Shown piece by piece: positions 43,746-54,672 of a DNA stretch of 64,000 nt. The DNA is from Arenicellales bacterium. Its GTDB lineage: Bacteria; Pseudomonadota; Gammaproteobacteria; BMS3Bbin11. Position 1 is the stretch's first letter. Each line of letters begins with the position of its first letter. A program made the position numbers and the translations under genes. The notes below the pieces were generated by a model. The model worked only from the letters and a program-made list of their open reading frames with translations. It was not told the origin of the DNA and did not search any database. The stretch spans positions 32,441 to 96,440 of the forward strand of contig JARFQE010000030.1 in assembly GCA_029287915.1 (NCBI GenBank), read 5' to 3'.

Positions 43746-44708
43746 ATGGGATTCATGTCACAGCGCGACGAAAAATCAGATAACAAGGACACACAGCAGC
43801 CAGGCTTTCAACTGTCGTTTCTTCATCCCAGGTTCTGGAGCCTGTGGTTTTTCCTCTTTCTGCTAAGATTGCTTGTTTTTTTGCCTTTGCCCTTACTGCA
43901 TACAATGGGACGTGCCATTGGACGATTATTTTATCGTGTCAATGACAAACGCCAGCGTATTGCAAGAATCAATATTGAGCTCTGCTTTCCTGACTTGTCT
44001 GAGGAAGAAAAAGATCAGCTGGTATTGAGGCATTTTGAAGCTTATGGTGCGAGCATATTTGATCTGGCCATTTGCTGGTGGGCATCTACAAACAGACTAC
44101 ACAGGCTGACAACTGTACATGGTATGGAAAGATATAAGCAGCTCATCAATCACGATCAAAATGTTGTATTACTAACGGGGCATCTGTTAACGGTAGATTT
44201 GTGCGGCCAATATATATCACCTTACCGATCCGGTGTCAGTATGATGAAACCATTGAGTAACCCGCTGTTAAACTGGATGATGTATCGTGGTCGAATTCGA
44301 AATGGAAATCGTATGGTAACCCGTGAACAGGGCATGCGGCCGATGATCCGTTATCTGCGTAAAGGATACACGGGCTATTTCATGCCAGATGAAGACTTCG
44401 GATCAGAGGCTTCCGTTTTTGCACCGTTCTTCGGGGTTCAGAGCTGGACGGTGACAAGTCTGTCGATGATGGCACGCCTGGGTAACGCGGTGGTTTTGCC
44501 AATATTCATGCATAGCCTGCCGGGTGGCAAGGGCTATCATCTGTATATCGACCCAGCACTGGAAAACTTTCCCTCGGGAGACGATGTTCTCGATGCAACG
44601 ATTATGAATAAGGCCCTCGAGAACGGTGTTAGAAGAATGCCAGAAATGTATGCCTGGACATTCAAACTTTTCAAGACACGCCCTGATGGCGAAGAAGTAC
44701 CATACTAA
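43746..44708 (+). CDS. LpxL/HtrB-family lipid A acyltransferase
   Basis: GHLLTVD (HX4D), MMKPLSNPLLNWMMYRGR, YFMPDEDFGSEASVFAPFFG. Confidence 0.92.
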   Translation: MGFMSQRDEKSDNKDTQQPGFQLSFLHPRFWSLWFFLFLLRLLVFLPLPLLHTMGRAIGRLFYRVNDKRQRIARINIELCFPDLSEEEKDQLVLRHFEAYGASIFDLAICWWASTNRLHRLTTVHGMERYKQLINHDQNVVLLTGHLLTVDLCGQYISPYRSGVSMMKPLSNPLLNWMMYRGRIRNGNRMVTREQGMRPMIRYLRKGYTGYFMPDEDFGSEASVFAPFFGVQSWTVTSLSMMARLGNAVVLPIFMHSLPGGKGYHLYIDPALENFPSGDDVLDATIMNKALENGVRRMPEMYAWTFKLFKTRPDGEEVPY

Positions 44709-45607
44709 TGTGGCAGTTTTCCCATCCGCGTTACTGGCTATACTGGCTTGTCATCCTGTTACTCTGGCTGATCAGTTTATTACCATTTCGACTAACCGCA
44801 TTCCTTGGCCGGGGGCTTGGATATTTTCTATATCTGATAGCAGGACGTCGTGCGCATATAGTCAGAACAAATCTTGGCCTGTGTTTTCCCGAGCTTGACA
44901 GTGAGCAGCTCGGGCAATTAATGAGACTACACTTCGAGGCACTTGGTCAGTCAGTACTGACGATCGGCATAAATTTGTTTGCTTCTCAGCGGCGAATACA
45001 AAAGCTGGTGACGATGCGAAACCGTCGATACTTTGACGATGCTCTGGCCGCTGGCAAACCAATAATATTACTGGCTCCACACTTTGTTGCTATGGAGATT
45101 GCAGGGCTGGCACTTGCTCCGGAGCGCCATATGCTAAGCATGTATCAGACAATCCGCAATCCACTGATAGATACACTGATAAGACGTAGTCGCAGTCGTT
45201 TTGGCGGCATTATGATAGAACGCAGCACAGATATGCGCAAAGTCATAAAACTGATACGCGGAGGCAGTCCCTTTTACTATCTACCGGATCAGGATCCAGG
45301 ATCCAGCGATAAAGTATTTGCACCATTCTTTGGTATACAGACAGCGGTAACACCAGGCTTGTCACGATTTGCACGCTTAAGCGAGGCGGTAGTGATTCCC
45401 TGTTTTACAAAAATGTTGCCGCATGGTGCCGGATATGAGGTAATTTTTTTACCACCGCTTGAGGAATTCCCAACTAATGATGCAGTTGAAGATGCAAGAC
45501 GCATGAATGAAGTTATCGAGCAGGGAATCAGGGAAATGCCAGAACAGTACTTCTGGGTGCATCGCAGGTTCAAGTCGCGTCCCGAAGGTGAGGAAAGCCT
45601 GTACTAA
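44708..45607 (+). CDS. LpxL/HtrB-family lipid A acyltransferase (second copy)
   Basis: APHFVAMEIAG (HX4E), YQTIRNPLIDTLIRRSRSR, YYLPDQDPGSSDKVFAPFFG; 1-nt stop/start overlap with the previous gene. Confidence 0.92.
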   Translation: MWQFSHPRYWLYWLVILLLWLISLLPFRLTAFLGRGLGYFLYLIAGRRAHIVRTNLGLCFPELDSEQLGQLMRLHFEALGQSVLTIGINLFASQRRIQKLVTMRNRRYFDDALAAGKPIILLAPHFVAMEIAGLALAPERHMLSMYQTIRNPLIDTLIRRSRSRFGGIMIERSTDMRKVIKLIRGGSPFYYLPDQDPGSSDKVFAPFFGIQTAVTPGLSRFARLSEAVVIPCFTKMLPHGAGYEVIFLPPLEEFPTNDAVEDARRMNEVIEQGIREMPEQYFWVHRRFKSRPEGEESLY

Positions 45608-45670
45608 GAGTCAACAAGGATATTTTTATATTAGTTTTATTGTATTACGTAATGCCTCTCACATGCTGGT

Positions 45671-46284
45671 TCAAACTCTGGATTTAAACTGCCGAGCCTC
45701 TGCCTCAATAAAGATCCGTTTGACGTGGGAATACTTTTTTCTGATGGAGCTGTCAATCTTTGCTACTGTCATTTCAATATCATCGGCATCAGCTGTGTCG
45801 TTAAATTCGACGCTCAGGTTGACCAGTATATAATCCGGCCCCATGTGCTGGTCAATATGTCATTGACATGACGTACGCCTCTGAATGACATTACCGTTTT
45901 CTGTATGCCTTCAAAAACAATCGCAAGTGACAGCACAATATAATTGATCATCGGATTCTTCAGAGGTGTTGGTTTTTGCATTGAATGCACACCTTCATAA
46001 AAAGAAAGGCCCGCACCAACACCGAAGATCATGATGGCGACGACGAAACTCCAGAAATAAATTTCCTTGCCATGTCCAAAGGGGAAGCGATTGTCAGCCG
46101 GTATACTCGCCCGTTTAAGGCCGTAAAGCATAAGCACCTGATTGCCGGTATCGACAACCGAGTGGTTAGCTTCGGAAAACATTGCTGAACTTCAGGTAAT
46201 AGCTGCCGCTACAAATTTTGTGATCGCAACCATTAGATTGCCAATAAGTGCAGCAATGATTACTTTCCTGAATTCAGCCGCCAT
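45671..46284 (-). pseudogene. cation diffusion facilitator (CDF) transporter, multiply disrupted
   Basis: Minus strand: MAAEFRKVIIAALIGNLMVAITKFVAAAIT*SSAMFSEANHSVVDTGNQ...LSLAIVFEG..., then directly VMSFRGVRHVNDILTSTWG, frameshift, PDYILVNLSVEFNDTADADDIEMTVAKIDSSIRKKYSHVKRIFIEAEARQFKSRV*. Confidence 0.88.
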
Positions 46285-46309
46285 TAGTTTTTACTACTGG
46301 ACTTTTGGC

Positions 46310-46846
46310 TTATTGTTTTGTGGCATTCATGAATCCTGTGACTGTGCCCTGAACCCCATTACATGAAACGGATTGAGAGCTAAGTGTCGCTGTTAATCTA
46401 CCATTGCTTTCAATTGAACCCTGAAGAGTTAGAGTCCCGCTACAGGTCACAGAGCCAAATGATTCATTGTTAAATGTCTGGCTATAGCCGAAGGTGTTTC
46501 CATTCAGAGTGATAACATTTGGAAACAAATCAGAACCGCTTTGTATTGTAACAGTGCCATTTTGATCTATGATGACTGTTACAGGGACGGTTTCAGACTG
46601 AGAAAGACTTACTGGTGGAGAAGCTGTAGCAGTCACCGTAGCAGTGCCAGTATATGTGCCGGCGAGAGAAGATACCGGTTCGCTACTTGCTGTGACACCC
46701 GCGACACTTTCCGTGTCAGAATTAGTAACACTGCCACCACCTCCGGTAGAAGTTTCACTGTCACTATCACTACTGCAGCCAGTAAAAACAAAGAGCAGGG
46801 CAAGTAGGGTGATGGTGCAAAAGTTGCGTATAGTAGTAAGTTTCAT
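46310..46846 (-). CDS. hypothetical lipoprotein
   Basis: Signal peptide with FTGCSSDSDSE lipobox; Ser/Thr/Gly-rich beta-type sequence. Confidence 0.65.
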   Translation of the reverse strand: MKLTTIRNFCTITLLALLFVFTGCSSDSDSETSTGGGGSVTNSDTESVAGVTASSEPVSSLAGTYTGTATVTATASPPVSLSQSETVPVTVIIDQNGTVTIQSGSDLFPNVITLNGNTFGYSQTFNNESFGSVTCSGTLTLQGSIESNGRLTATLSSQSVSCNGVQGTVTGFMNATKQ

Positions 46847-46904
46847 AAAGCTGCGTTTCCTCTAGTGTGTTGTTGTGATAATTTTTATATAAATATTTGG
46901 TGGG

Positions 46905-47366
46905 TTATCCACAGGTGACCTGGAACCTTAGTGTACCGATATTTTTCCGATCGACATAAAAAACGACTTTCCACTGACCGTTGAACTCCCTCAGGCTATC
47001 GTCTTCCTGCATAAGCAATCGTTCAAGGATATCAGGCTCGGCGGGATGTAATCTTAGCCAGGCCCATGTGCGTGTTTCACCTTTTCTTGCAATAAATCGG
47101 TATCGGGTATGTTCGCGTTGTTTCCCTTGTGGGTCAGTCCAGTATGCTTCAAGCAGATGTTCACTACCCGCCGGCCATTTTCCACTAATAACACCGTAAA
47201 TTTTGTCACCACAGTGGAATGTGGTTGACGGCTGCTTCATCGGCACACCCTTTACCTGTTCCTTACTGAGGTAAATATCTGCAAGTGCTGGAATAGCAGC
47301 TACAATAAAGGACAGGAATACAAAGATTGTGGTAAATATTTTATGCGGATACAAGTTGATAGGCAT
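46905..47366 (-). CDS. hypothetical exported protein
   Basis: Signal peptide (AAIPALADIYLS), two Cys, 153 aa. Confidence 0.65.
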   Translation of the reverse strand: MPINLYPHKIFTTIFVFLSFIVAAIPALADIYLSKEQVKGVPMKQPSTTFHCGDKIYGVISGKWPAGSEHLLEAYWTDPQGKQREHTRYRFIARKGETRTWAWLRLHPAEPDILERLLMQEDDSLREFNGQWKVVFYVDRKNIGTLRFQVTCG

Positions 47367-47745
47367 AGGTGTCAGGTTTCGATACTGTTACTTTACAGAT
47401 GGATTTAATCATAACAGAGCATGAAATAAAGGTCGCTGGTAGATATTGATTAATGTTCGAAACCATTTATCAGTAATTACTGATATTTTAAATCTAATTT
47501 CTGCATGATCATTGTAGTAATTATTATGTTAATTGTGTTGCCTTGATGGATTTTGCCGGTCATGCGAAGATGCATTTTGCAGTTGCAAAAGATTATTCTG
47601 TGCTATTGATGTAAATCACTGGTGTTTGTTATTACTGCAGTGATTGATACAAAGTTAAACTAATCAGCGCGGCGAAAATAAAAAATATTAAAAAAAATCA
47701 CAGTACGGCACTGGCCTGTATGGTGCAGTACTGATCAAAGGAGGA

Positions 47746-50220
47746 ATGACAACGGCTATGAAGTCGTTCATTTTATCGCGTAGTGGATTAGTAATCCTGA
47801 CTATGCTTCTAATAATAATATTAGCGACCAGATTCGGCGCGCTTGAAGAAGCCTCATTCTCGATTTATGACAAAATTCGCATGCTCGAAGAATCACCAGT
47901 GTCAAAAGTACTGGTCGTCGCTATTGACAGTCAGTCACTTGCAACTATTGGCGATTACCCGATCCCCTATCAAACACATGTGCGCCTGCTTGAAAATCTG
48001 ATCTCTACCGGTGTGGAACTGCTGGGTTATGTTGACTTGCCCGCATTGAACAGGGGGTATACTGAACAGGATGACGCGCTGGCTTCACCGCCTGTAAATA
48101 GAAAGCAGCAGGACAAATTGACCAGAGAGTTTCGCGATCAGCAGTTAATTGTGTCTGGCATCCCTTTCGTTAGTGAGTCAAAGGATGACATTCCACCAAG
48201 CGTACTGCCTGCTAAGATGTTGCAGAATAGCCTGCCTGGCAATCAATCCATATCGGCAATTACTGCCCGGCCAGCCTATTCAATAGCTGATGATACCGAT
48301 GGGCCAGCTGCCAACTATACCAGTATCCTGGTCGACAATGACGATGGAAAAACAGTTCGTAGTACACCCCTCTTTATTGAGACTAATGGCCTGTTGATAC
48401 CAACTCTGACGATGCAAATGTACCTGCAGGCTAACAATATGATGCTTTCTGATGTAAGCATTACCGATGGCAAAAGTATTACCATCGCAGGCAGGAAACT
48501 TGTCGCTGATGAAAAACTCCGGGTATGGCCAAAATTTTATACACCGAGCAGTGGAATTTCTCATTCGGTAGAGGTGGTTTCGTACCAGGATGTCTTACAT
48601 GGTGTCGTCCCGGCAGATAAACTTGATGGCAAAATTGCATTGCTGGGGATTACTGCACGTGGTCTGACACCAACAGTGCTAACACCTGCAGAATCCCCTA
48701 TGCCACCCGTTATGGTGGCAGCAAATACGCTGACCGGTATGTTGGCTGGTCAAATCATTTCAATGCCAGCCTGGTCCTCTTCTGCCACAATGGTAGCTCT
48801 TGTGCTTATAGCAGTTTTGTTACTGTGGTTATTCAGACAGAGCCTGAAAACCAGAATCGCAGTAACGACTGCATTAGTTTTGATTCTGCTGGGCATTGAA
48901 GTTTTAGTCATGCTCATGATGTCTACCTGGCTGAATATGTATCCACCTGTTTTATTTCTGCTGGCAGGTTTTCTGGCTTCTATACTGATAGGTGACGTGC
49001 ACACGCGGTCTGAAAAACCGGCGGCCATGTCAGGTGAAGTACATCGCCGAGTTGGCCTTGCATCACAGAAGCGTGGCGAGCTGGATGCGGCGTTTGAAAG
49101 TTTTCGCAAGTGCCCACTGGATAACTCAATAATGGTGTTGCTGTTCTATCTGGCTCTGGACTTTGAGAATGAGGGGCGTTTTGATCGCGCCGTTGCAGTC
49201 TATCAGTATATGGAAAGCTTCAATCCTCATTTCAAGGATCTGCAGGACAGGCTCGAAAAGGCGCGCATAATGGTAGACACGGTGTTGATTGATCAGGATA
49301 AAATTGTACCAGCAGCCAATACAGCTGTTACTTCTCTGGACTCTACCGAAGTTAGTGAGGGTGAATCTCCCGGACAGCAGCTGGGCCGATATTCGGTTGA
49401 ACATGAGATTGGTAAAGGCGCCATGGGAATGGTGTATAAAGGTCGTGATCCTAAGATAAATCGTACCGTAGCTATTAAAACTTTAAATCTGAAACGAGAA
49501 TTTGATAAAGATGAGCAGGCAAGCGTGCTTGACCGTTTCTTTCATGAGGCTGAGGCTGCAGGACGATTGCATCACCCGCACATCGTAACCATTTATGATG
49601 CTGGTCAACATAACGATCTGGCATATATCGCTATGGAATATCTTACCGGCAGCGATTTGCGTGTATACACCAAGCAAGGCACCTTGCTGCCACCATTGAC
49701 TGTGGTCAAAATGGGCATGAAACTCGCAGGTGCTCTTGCTTATGCACATACTAGAGATATTATTCACAGGGATATAAAGGCAGCAAATGTTATGTATGAC
49801 CCAGCAACAGGGCAGTTAAAAATAACTGATTTTGGTATTGCCCGTCTGACTGATTCAAGACGGACAAAGACCGGGATGGTCCTCGGCACGCCATCTTCGA
49901 TGTCGCCGGAGCAACTACGTGGTAAAAAGCTTGATGGTAGAACAGACCTTTATTCGCTGGGAATACTGATGTTTCAGTTGCTTACCGGTCAGCTCCCTTA
50001 TAAGGGAGAATCTCTGACTCAACTGATGTACAAGATTACCAAGGAACCACCTCCAGATCTTTTTGCCCTGCGCCCGGATTTGAAAGAGAATGGGCAGTGT
50101 ATAAGGGATATTTTGGACAAGTTGCTGCAGAAGGATGCTGACGACCGATATCAGGATGGCAAGAAACTGGCACGGGATCTGCTGAATTGCGCAAAAACGA
50201 TGACGGGCAAGAGTTCATGA
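47746..50220 (+). CDS. CHASE2 domain-containing Ser/Thr protein kinase
   Basis: Extracytoplasmic CHASE2-like N-terminus, TM cluster, kinase GKGAMGMVYKG, VAIKTL, HRDIKAANVMYD, DFGIARL, SPEQL. Confidence 0.93.
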   Translation: MTTAMKSFILSRSGLVILTMLLIIILATRFGALEEASFSIYDKIRMLEESPVSKVLVVAIDSQSLATIGDYPIPYQTHVRLLENLISTGVELLGYVDLPALNRGYTEQDDALASPPVNRKQQDKLTREFRDQQLIVSGIPFVSESKDDIPPSVLPAKMLQNSLPGNQSISAITARPAYSIADDTDGPAANYTSILVDNDDGKTVRSTPLFIETNGLLIPTLTMQMYLQANNMMLSDVSITDGKSITIAGRKLVADEKLRVWPKFYTPSSGISHSVEVVSYQDVLHGVVPADKLDGKIALLGITARGLTPTVLTPAESPMPPVMVAANTLTGMLAGQIISMPAWSSSATMVALVLIAVLLLWLFRQSLKTRIAVTTALVLILLGIEVLVMLMMSTWLNMYPPVLFLLAGFLASILIGDVHTRSEKPAAMSGEVHRRVGLASQKRGELDAAFESFRKCPLDNSIMVLLFYLALDFENEGRFDRAVAVYQYMESFNPHFKDLQDRLEKARIMVDTVLIDQDKIVPAANTAVTSLDSTEVSEGESPGQQLGRYSVEHEIGKGAMGMVYKGRDPKINRTVAIKTLNLKREFDKDEQASVLDRFFHEAEAAGRLHHPHIVTIYDAGQHNDLAYIAMEYLTGSDLRVYTKQGTLLPPLTVVKMGMKLAGALAYAHTRDIIHRDIKAANVMYDPATGQLKITDFGIARLTDSRRTKTGMVLGTPSSMSPEQLRGKKLDGRTDLYSLGILMFQLLTGQLPYKGESLTQLMYKITKEPPPDLFALRPDLKENGQCIRDILDKLLQKDADDRYQDGKKLARDLLNCAKTMTGKSS

Positions 50221-51029
50221 CAAAACTTGCTATGGAAGCACAATCAGACACAGGCTGTGTTCGCGAGCACAACGAAGACAATTTCGGTTTTGACGCAGAA
50301 ATGGGTCTGGCTGTGCTGGCAGATGGAATGGGAGGATATAAGGCGGGTGAAGTGGCCAGTGCGATTGCCATTACCTCGCTGGTTCATACCGTGATCCAGA
50401 TCAAAGCTAGCGAAGAAAAAATAGATCTAAACGGTCGTCCGCAGGATGAATCAGCCATTTTATACAGGGCCCTGAGCCAGGCTAATCAACAGGTTTATGA
50501 TTCAGCGCATGATGACCACGATTGCCGGGGCATGGGGACAACGGTCTCAGCAGCCTGGTTTCACGATAACAAGGTCAGTATAGCGCATATCGGAGACTCA
50601 CGAATTTACCGGTATCGTAATTATCGTCTAGAATTACTGACAACAGACCATACAGTAGTTCAAGAATTAGTAGACCACGGTTTTTATACCCAGGAAGAAG
50701 CCAGGGCTTCCGAGCAGAGAAATATTGTAACCCGTGCACTTGGGATAGACCCAACAGTAGAGATTGATATTTATGATTATGATGTAAGAGTGGGTGATAT
50801 ATATCTGCTTTGCTCGGACGGGCTCACAGATATGGTAGATGATATGGATGTTGCCAACATACTGCGCCGTTCATCCACTGATCTGAAATATGGCGCCGGC
50901 GAGCTGGTCAACAAGGCTTTATCTAATGGTGGCAAGGATAATGTTACAGTAATCATAGTAAGAGTGGACGAAGGTCAGCCTAAGAATAAGTCCTGGGCTA
51001 ATCGTTTAAATGAATTTTTTTCAGGATGA
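50217..51029 (+). CDS. PP2C-family Ser/Thr protein phosphatase (Stp1-like)
   Basis: REHNEDNFGFD, ADGMGGYKAGEVAS, HIGDSRIYRYR, CSDGLTDMVDD, GGKDNVTVIIVR; ATG overlaps kinase stop (ATGA). Confidence 0.93.
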   Translation: MTKLAMEAQSDTGCVREHNEDNFGFDAEMGLAVLADGMGGYKAGEVASAIAITSLVHTVIQIKASEEKIDLNGRPQDESAILYRALSQANQQVYDSAHDDHDCRGMGTTVSAAWFHDNKVSIAHIGDSRIYRYRNYRLELLTTDHTVVQELVDHGFYTQEEARASEQRNIVTRALGIDPTVEIDIYDYDVRVGDIYLLCSDGLTDMVDDMDVANILRRSSTDLKYGAGELVNKALSNGGKDNVTVIIVRVDEGQPKNKSWANRLNEFFSG

Positions 51030-51143
51030 TGGTACAGAACCGTATATAAAGAAGTAGTAGCGAAGGCGATTCAGCATCAGAGTCATTCTAATACAAATAA
51101 TTTAATTATTATTCGATCCAGATATATAGTGAGAAATTAAAAG

Positions 51144-51848
51144 ATGGGTACATTGCGTCTAGAAAATGAAGGCAGAGAATTTCCGTTGAATCGAAGTCGA
51201 ATGATTATTGGGCGACGACCTGAAGTGGACATTGTACTGTCTGATCCTGCTGTTAGCGGACGGCATACACTGATAATAAGCATTCTTGATGATTCTTTTG
51301 TTGAAAATCTCAGTGACACCAACGGTACATTCATAAATGGCAACCGCACAGACAAGACAGTGTTACAGGAAGGCGATGTGATTACTGTTGGTAACAGCAA
51401 ACTGGTCTATCATGCTGACAAAAATTCTCCGGGTATTGATGAAGAAGACTTTGAGAAAACTATGATCCTCAAGCCAGGACAGGGTGCCCGTGAGGTGGCT
51501 ACGGAATCACAGGCAAAGGCTATGGAGGATGCTGAGGATACAGCTGCGATGAAGGCTATTGAGCCGGAGCCGGAAAGCCGCATTGCCGTTCTAAAGGTGC
51601 GTAGCGGCCCAGCGGCCGGTAAAGAAGTCAAAGTTGATCGTGCCATGGTGACACTGGGCCGTCCCGGAGTGCAGGTGGTCGTCGTATCTCGCCGCAAGAA
51701 AGGTTACTTTATTTCCTATATTTCAGGAGCCAGTGGCGACGGCAAGGCACCTTCAGTAAATGGTAAAGAATTGACGATACAATCAACGCCGCTAGCCAAC
51801 GGTGATATTATCAACCTGGCTGGTGTTGAAATCGAATTTGTACTGTAG
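51144..51848 (+). CDS. FHA domain protein (apparently two FHA-like domains)
   Basis: IIGRRPEVDIVLSDPAVSGRHTLI...DTNGTFINGNRT; second domain RSGPAAGKEVKVDRAMVTLGRPGVQVVVVSRR...VNGKEL...LANGDIINL. Confidence 0.88.
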   Translation: MGTLRLENEGREFPLNRSRMIIGRRPEVDIVLSDPAVSGRHTLIISILDDSFVENLSDTNGTFINGNRTDKTVLQEGDVITVGNSKLVYHADKNSPGIDEEDFEKTMILKPGQGAREVATESQAKAMEDAEDTAAMKAIEPEPESRIAVLKVRSGPAAGKEVKVDRAMVTLGRPGVQVVVVSRRKKGYFISYISGASGDGKAPSVNGKELTIQSTPLANGDIINLAGVEIEFVL

Positions 51849-52147
51849 GTTATGTTCAGGATAGCTCAAATAGTACAGCACATTTGCCGCTGAAGATTTC
51901 TAATTACTCAATAACGATGCACAAAGCGCGCGTACGAACAGCAGTATCCCCCCATCCGACACTTATGTATTCTTCTATGGCATAGTATCTGGCGTTTACA
52001 AGACCAGGCACTTAGAGGCAGCGTTTACAGGCTCAAGCTGACCTATAGTGGGTTTATCGAGCACCTCCGTAGACGAAGGCAACTTGCCTGTCGCTTGCAA
52101 TGTAGGTGTATAATCAGCCGTTCAATTCTGAACCACATTCATCTAAT

Positions 52148-54022
52148 ATGCAGTATTCTGAATCCTTCGATGTCATCGTAATCGGTGCCGGTCATGCCGG
52201 TACCGAGGCTGCGCTTGCGGCTGCACGCATGGATGCCCAAGTACTGCTGGTAACACATAATATTGAAACCATGGGCCAGATGTCCTGTAACCCGGCTATT
52301 GGTGGCATAGGTAAAGGCCACCTGGTTAAGGAAATTGATGCACTGGGAGGCGCCATGGCACAGGCAGCTGACCGTGCAGGCATCCAGTTTCGAATACTCA
52401 ATTCCCGCAAAGGTCCTGCCGTTAGAGCAACTCGTGCACAGGCCGACCGCGTACTTTACAAAACTGCGATTCGGCAGATGGTCGAATCTCAACCCGGACT
52501 GTCCGTATTTCAGCAGGAGGTTTCTGACCTGATCACCGAACGGGGAAGGGTACAGGGGGTGATCACACGGATGGGACTGGAGTTTCGTGCTCCCAGCGTT
52601 ATTATCACCAGTGGCACCTTTCTTGGCGGCATTATCCATATTGGACAAACAAATCAGGCGGGAGGCCGCGCCGGTGATGCGCCATCCAATGCACTGGCAA
52701 ATCGCCTGCGTGATCTGCCTTTTCGTGTCGGGCGGCTGAAAACAGGAACACCGCCACGTATTGACCGATCGAGTATTGATTTTTCTGTTATGCAGGAGCA
52801 ACCGGGAGATAACCCGACCCCGGTCTTTTCATATATTGGCAGCAGCGATCAACATCCGCAGCAGATACCTTGCCATATCACTTATACCAATCCACGAACA
52901 CATGATCTGATACGCGATGGCCTCGACCGTTCACCCCTGTTTAGCGGTGATATTTCAGGAGTTGGCCCACGTTACTGCCCATCAATAGAAGACAAGGTGG
53001 TTCGCTTCTGTGACAGGGACAGTCACCAGATCTTTGTTGAGCCGGAGGGCCTTGGGCTTAATGAAGTTTATCCTAACGGTATTTCAACCAGCCTTCCTTT
53101 TGATGTTCAACTGTCACTGGTACGATCGATCAGGGGGTTTGAAAAGGCCTTTATCACACGTCCCGGATATGCCATTGAATATGACTATATGGATCCGCGT
53201 GATCTTTATCCCTGGATGGAAACAAAATATATTTCAGGGCTATTCTTTGCAGGCCAGATCAACGGTACAACGGGTTATGAAGAGGCAGCGGCGCAGGGGC
53301 TTCTGGCAGGTATAAATGCGGTGCGAAGCATGCGCAATGAAGAACCGTGGTACCCGGCCCGTGATGAGGCCTATATCGGCGTGATGATTGATGACCTGGT
53401 GACCCGCGGAACTACTGAGCCTTACCGCATGTTTACTTCTCGAGCAGAGTACCGGCTGTTGCTGCGCGAGGACAATGCTGATTTACGGCTGACAGAAAAA
53501 GGTCGCGAACTTGGACTGGTTGATGAGCACCGCTGGCAACAGTTCAGTAAAAAACGGCAGGCTATTGCTGATGAGCAACAGCGTCTGGCATCTGCCTGGT
53601 TGAGACCAGATGAGATGGAACCAGGCATTATCGAAAGCGTGCTTGGAAAGAGGCTGGCCCACGAAGTAAACCTTCTCGATTTACTCAAAAGACCGGAAAT
53701 AGATTATGACAGCCTGATGAAACTGCCCAATACCGGCCCACCAGTAAGTGATGCTGCCGTCAGCAGGCAGGTGGAAATCCAGGCCAAGTATGCCGGTTAC
53801 ATATCCCGGCAACAGGCTGAAGTCGAAAAGCATCGTCACCATGAAGAAATGCTTCTGCCTGACGATATCGAGTACAGTAAGGTCCATGGGCTGTCAACCG
53901 AAGTGACGATGAAGCTGAATGAACATAAACCGACGACAATCGGGCAGGCATCTCGCATATCCGGTATAACGCCGGCTGCTATTTCCTTACTGCTGGTGCA
54001 TATGAAAAGCAAATCAGCTTGA
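52148..54022 (+). CDS. mnmG: tRNA uridine-5-carboxymethylaminomethyl modification enzyme MnmG
   Basis: [44 protein letters not shown]. Confidence 0.99.
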   Translation: MQYSESFDVIVIGAGHAGTEAALAAARMDAQVLLVTHNIETMGQMSCNPAIGGIGKGHLVKEIDALGGAMAQAADRAGIQFRILNSRKGPAVRATRAQADRVLYKTAIRQMVESQPGLSVFQQEVSDLITERGRVQGVITRMGLEFRAPSVIITSGTFLGGIIHIGQTNQAGGRAGDAPSNALANRLRDLPFRVGRLKTGTPPRIDRSSIDFSVMQEQPGDNPTPVFSYIGSSDQHPQQIPCHITYTNPRTHDLIRDGLDRSPLFSGDISGVGPRYCPSIEDKVVRFCDRDSHQIFVEPEGLGLNEVYPNGISTSLPFDVQLSLVRSIRGFEKAFITRPGYAIEYDYMDPRDLYPWMETKYISGLFFAGQINGTTGYEEAAAQGLLAGINAVRSMRNEEPWYPARDEAYIGVMIDDLVTRGTTEPYRMFTSRAEYRLLLREDNADLRLTEKGRELGLVDEHRWQQFSKKRQAIADEQQRLASAWLRPDEMEPGIIESVLGKRLAHEVNLLDLLKRPEIDYDSLMKLPNTGPPVSDAAVSRQVEIQAKYAGYISRQQAEVEKHRHHEEMLLPDDIEYSKVHGLSTEVTMKLNEHKPTTIGQASRISGITPAAISLLLVHMKSKSA

Positions 54023-54672
54023 TGGGAAAAGCCAGGTCATTAACGGACAGGCTTGCAAATGGCGTGGCAGAAATCGATATTGGAATCGATCAACAGCGCC
54101 AGCATGCAATGCTCGCTTATCTTGACCTGCTGAAACGCTGGAACAGGATTTATAATCTGACAGCGATAAAAGGTGATACAGAGCTACTGACACGTCATCT
54201 GCTGGACAGTTTATCTATCGTTCCTTATTTACATGGCGACAGAGTTATCGATATTGGCAGCGGTGCGGGTTTGCCGGGTATTCCAGTTGCGCTGGCCTGT
54301 CCTCAGCGACAGGTAACATTGATTGACAGCAATGCGAAACGATGTCGATTTCTGCGACAGGTGAAGGCACAATTAAAGCTGCAAAATGTCTCCATTGTTC
54401 AACAGCGTGCAGAGGCATATCGGTCAGATGAAAAATTTGATAGTCTGGTCAGTCGCGCATTTAGTAGCTTGATGTCATTTATTGCAAGTTCACAGCACCT
54501 GCTCGCTGACGGCGGGCAGTTTATTGCCATGAAAGGACAGTGGCCAGAAGACGACTCGACCGAGCTGCCTGACGGCTTCATGATTACAGATGTTATTAAA
54601 TTAAAAGTACCGGGATTGTCAGAAAACCGACACCTGGTAGTTGTCAAAAAAGTCTCCGAGCGTAATGGCTAA
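54019..54672 (+). CDS. rsmG: 16S rRNA (guanine527-N7)-methyltransferase
   Basis: [29 protein letters not shown]; follows mnmG. Confidence 0.97.
   Translation: MMGKARSLTDRLANGVAEIDIGIDQQRQHAMLAYLDLLKRWNRIYNLTAIKGDTELLTRHLLDSLSIVPYLHGDRVIDIGSGAGLPGIPVALACPQRQVTLIDSNAKRCRFLRQVKAQLKLQNVSIVQQRAEAYRSDEKFDSLVSRAFSSLMSFIASSQHLLADGGQFIAMKGQWPEDDSTELPDGFMITDVIKLKVPGLSENRHLVVVKKVSERNG

Noticed and set aside
47746-51848. Kinase/phosphatase/FHA set as a T6SS or phage-defence (e.g. BREX/Stk-like) locus
   Set aside because: No T6SS structural genes, nucleases or other defence effectors in the flanks; described as a signalling module only.
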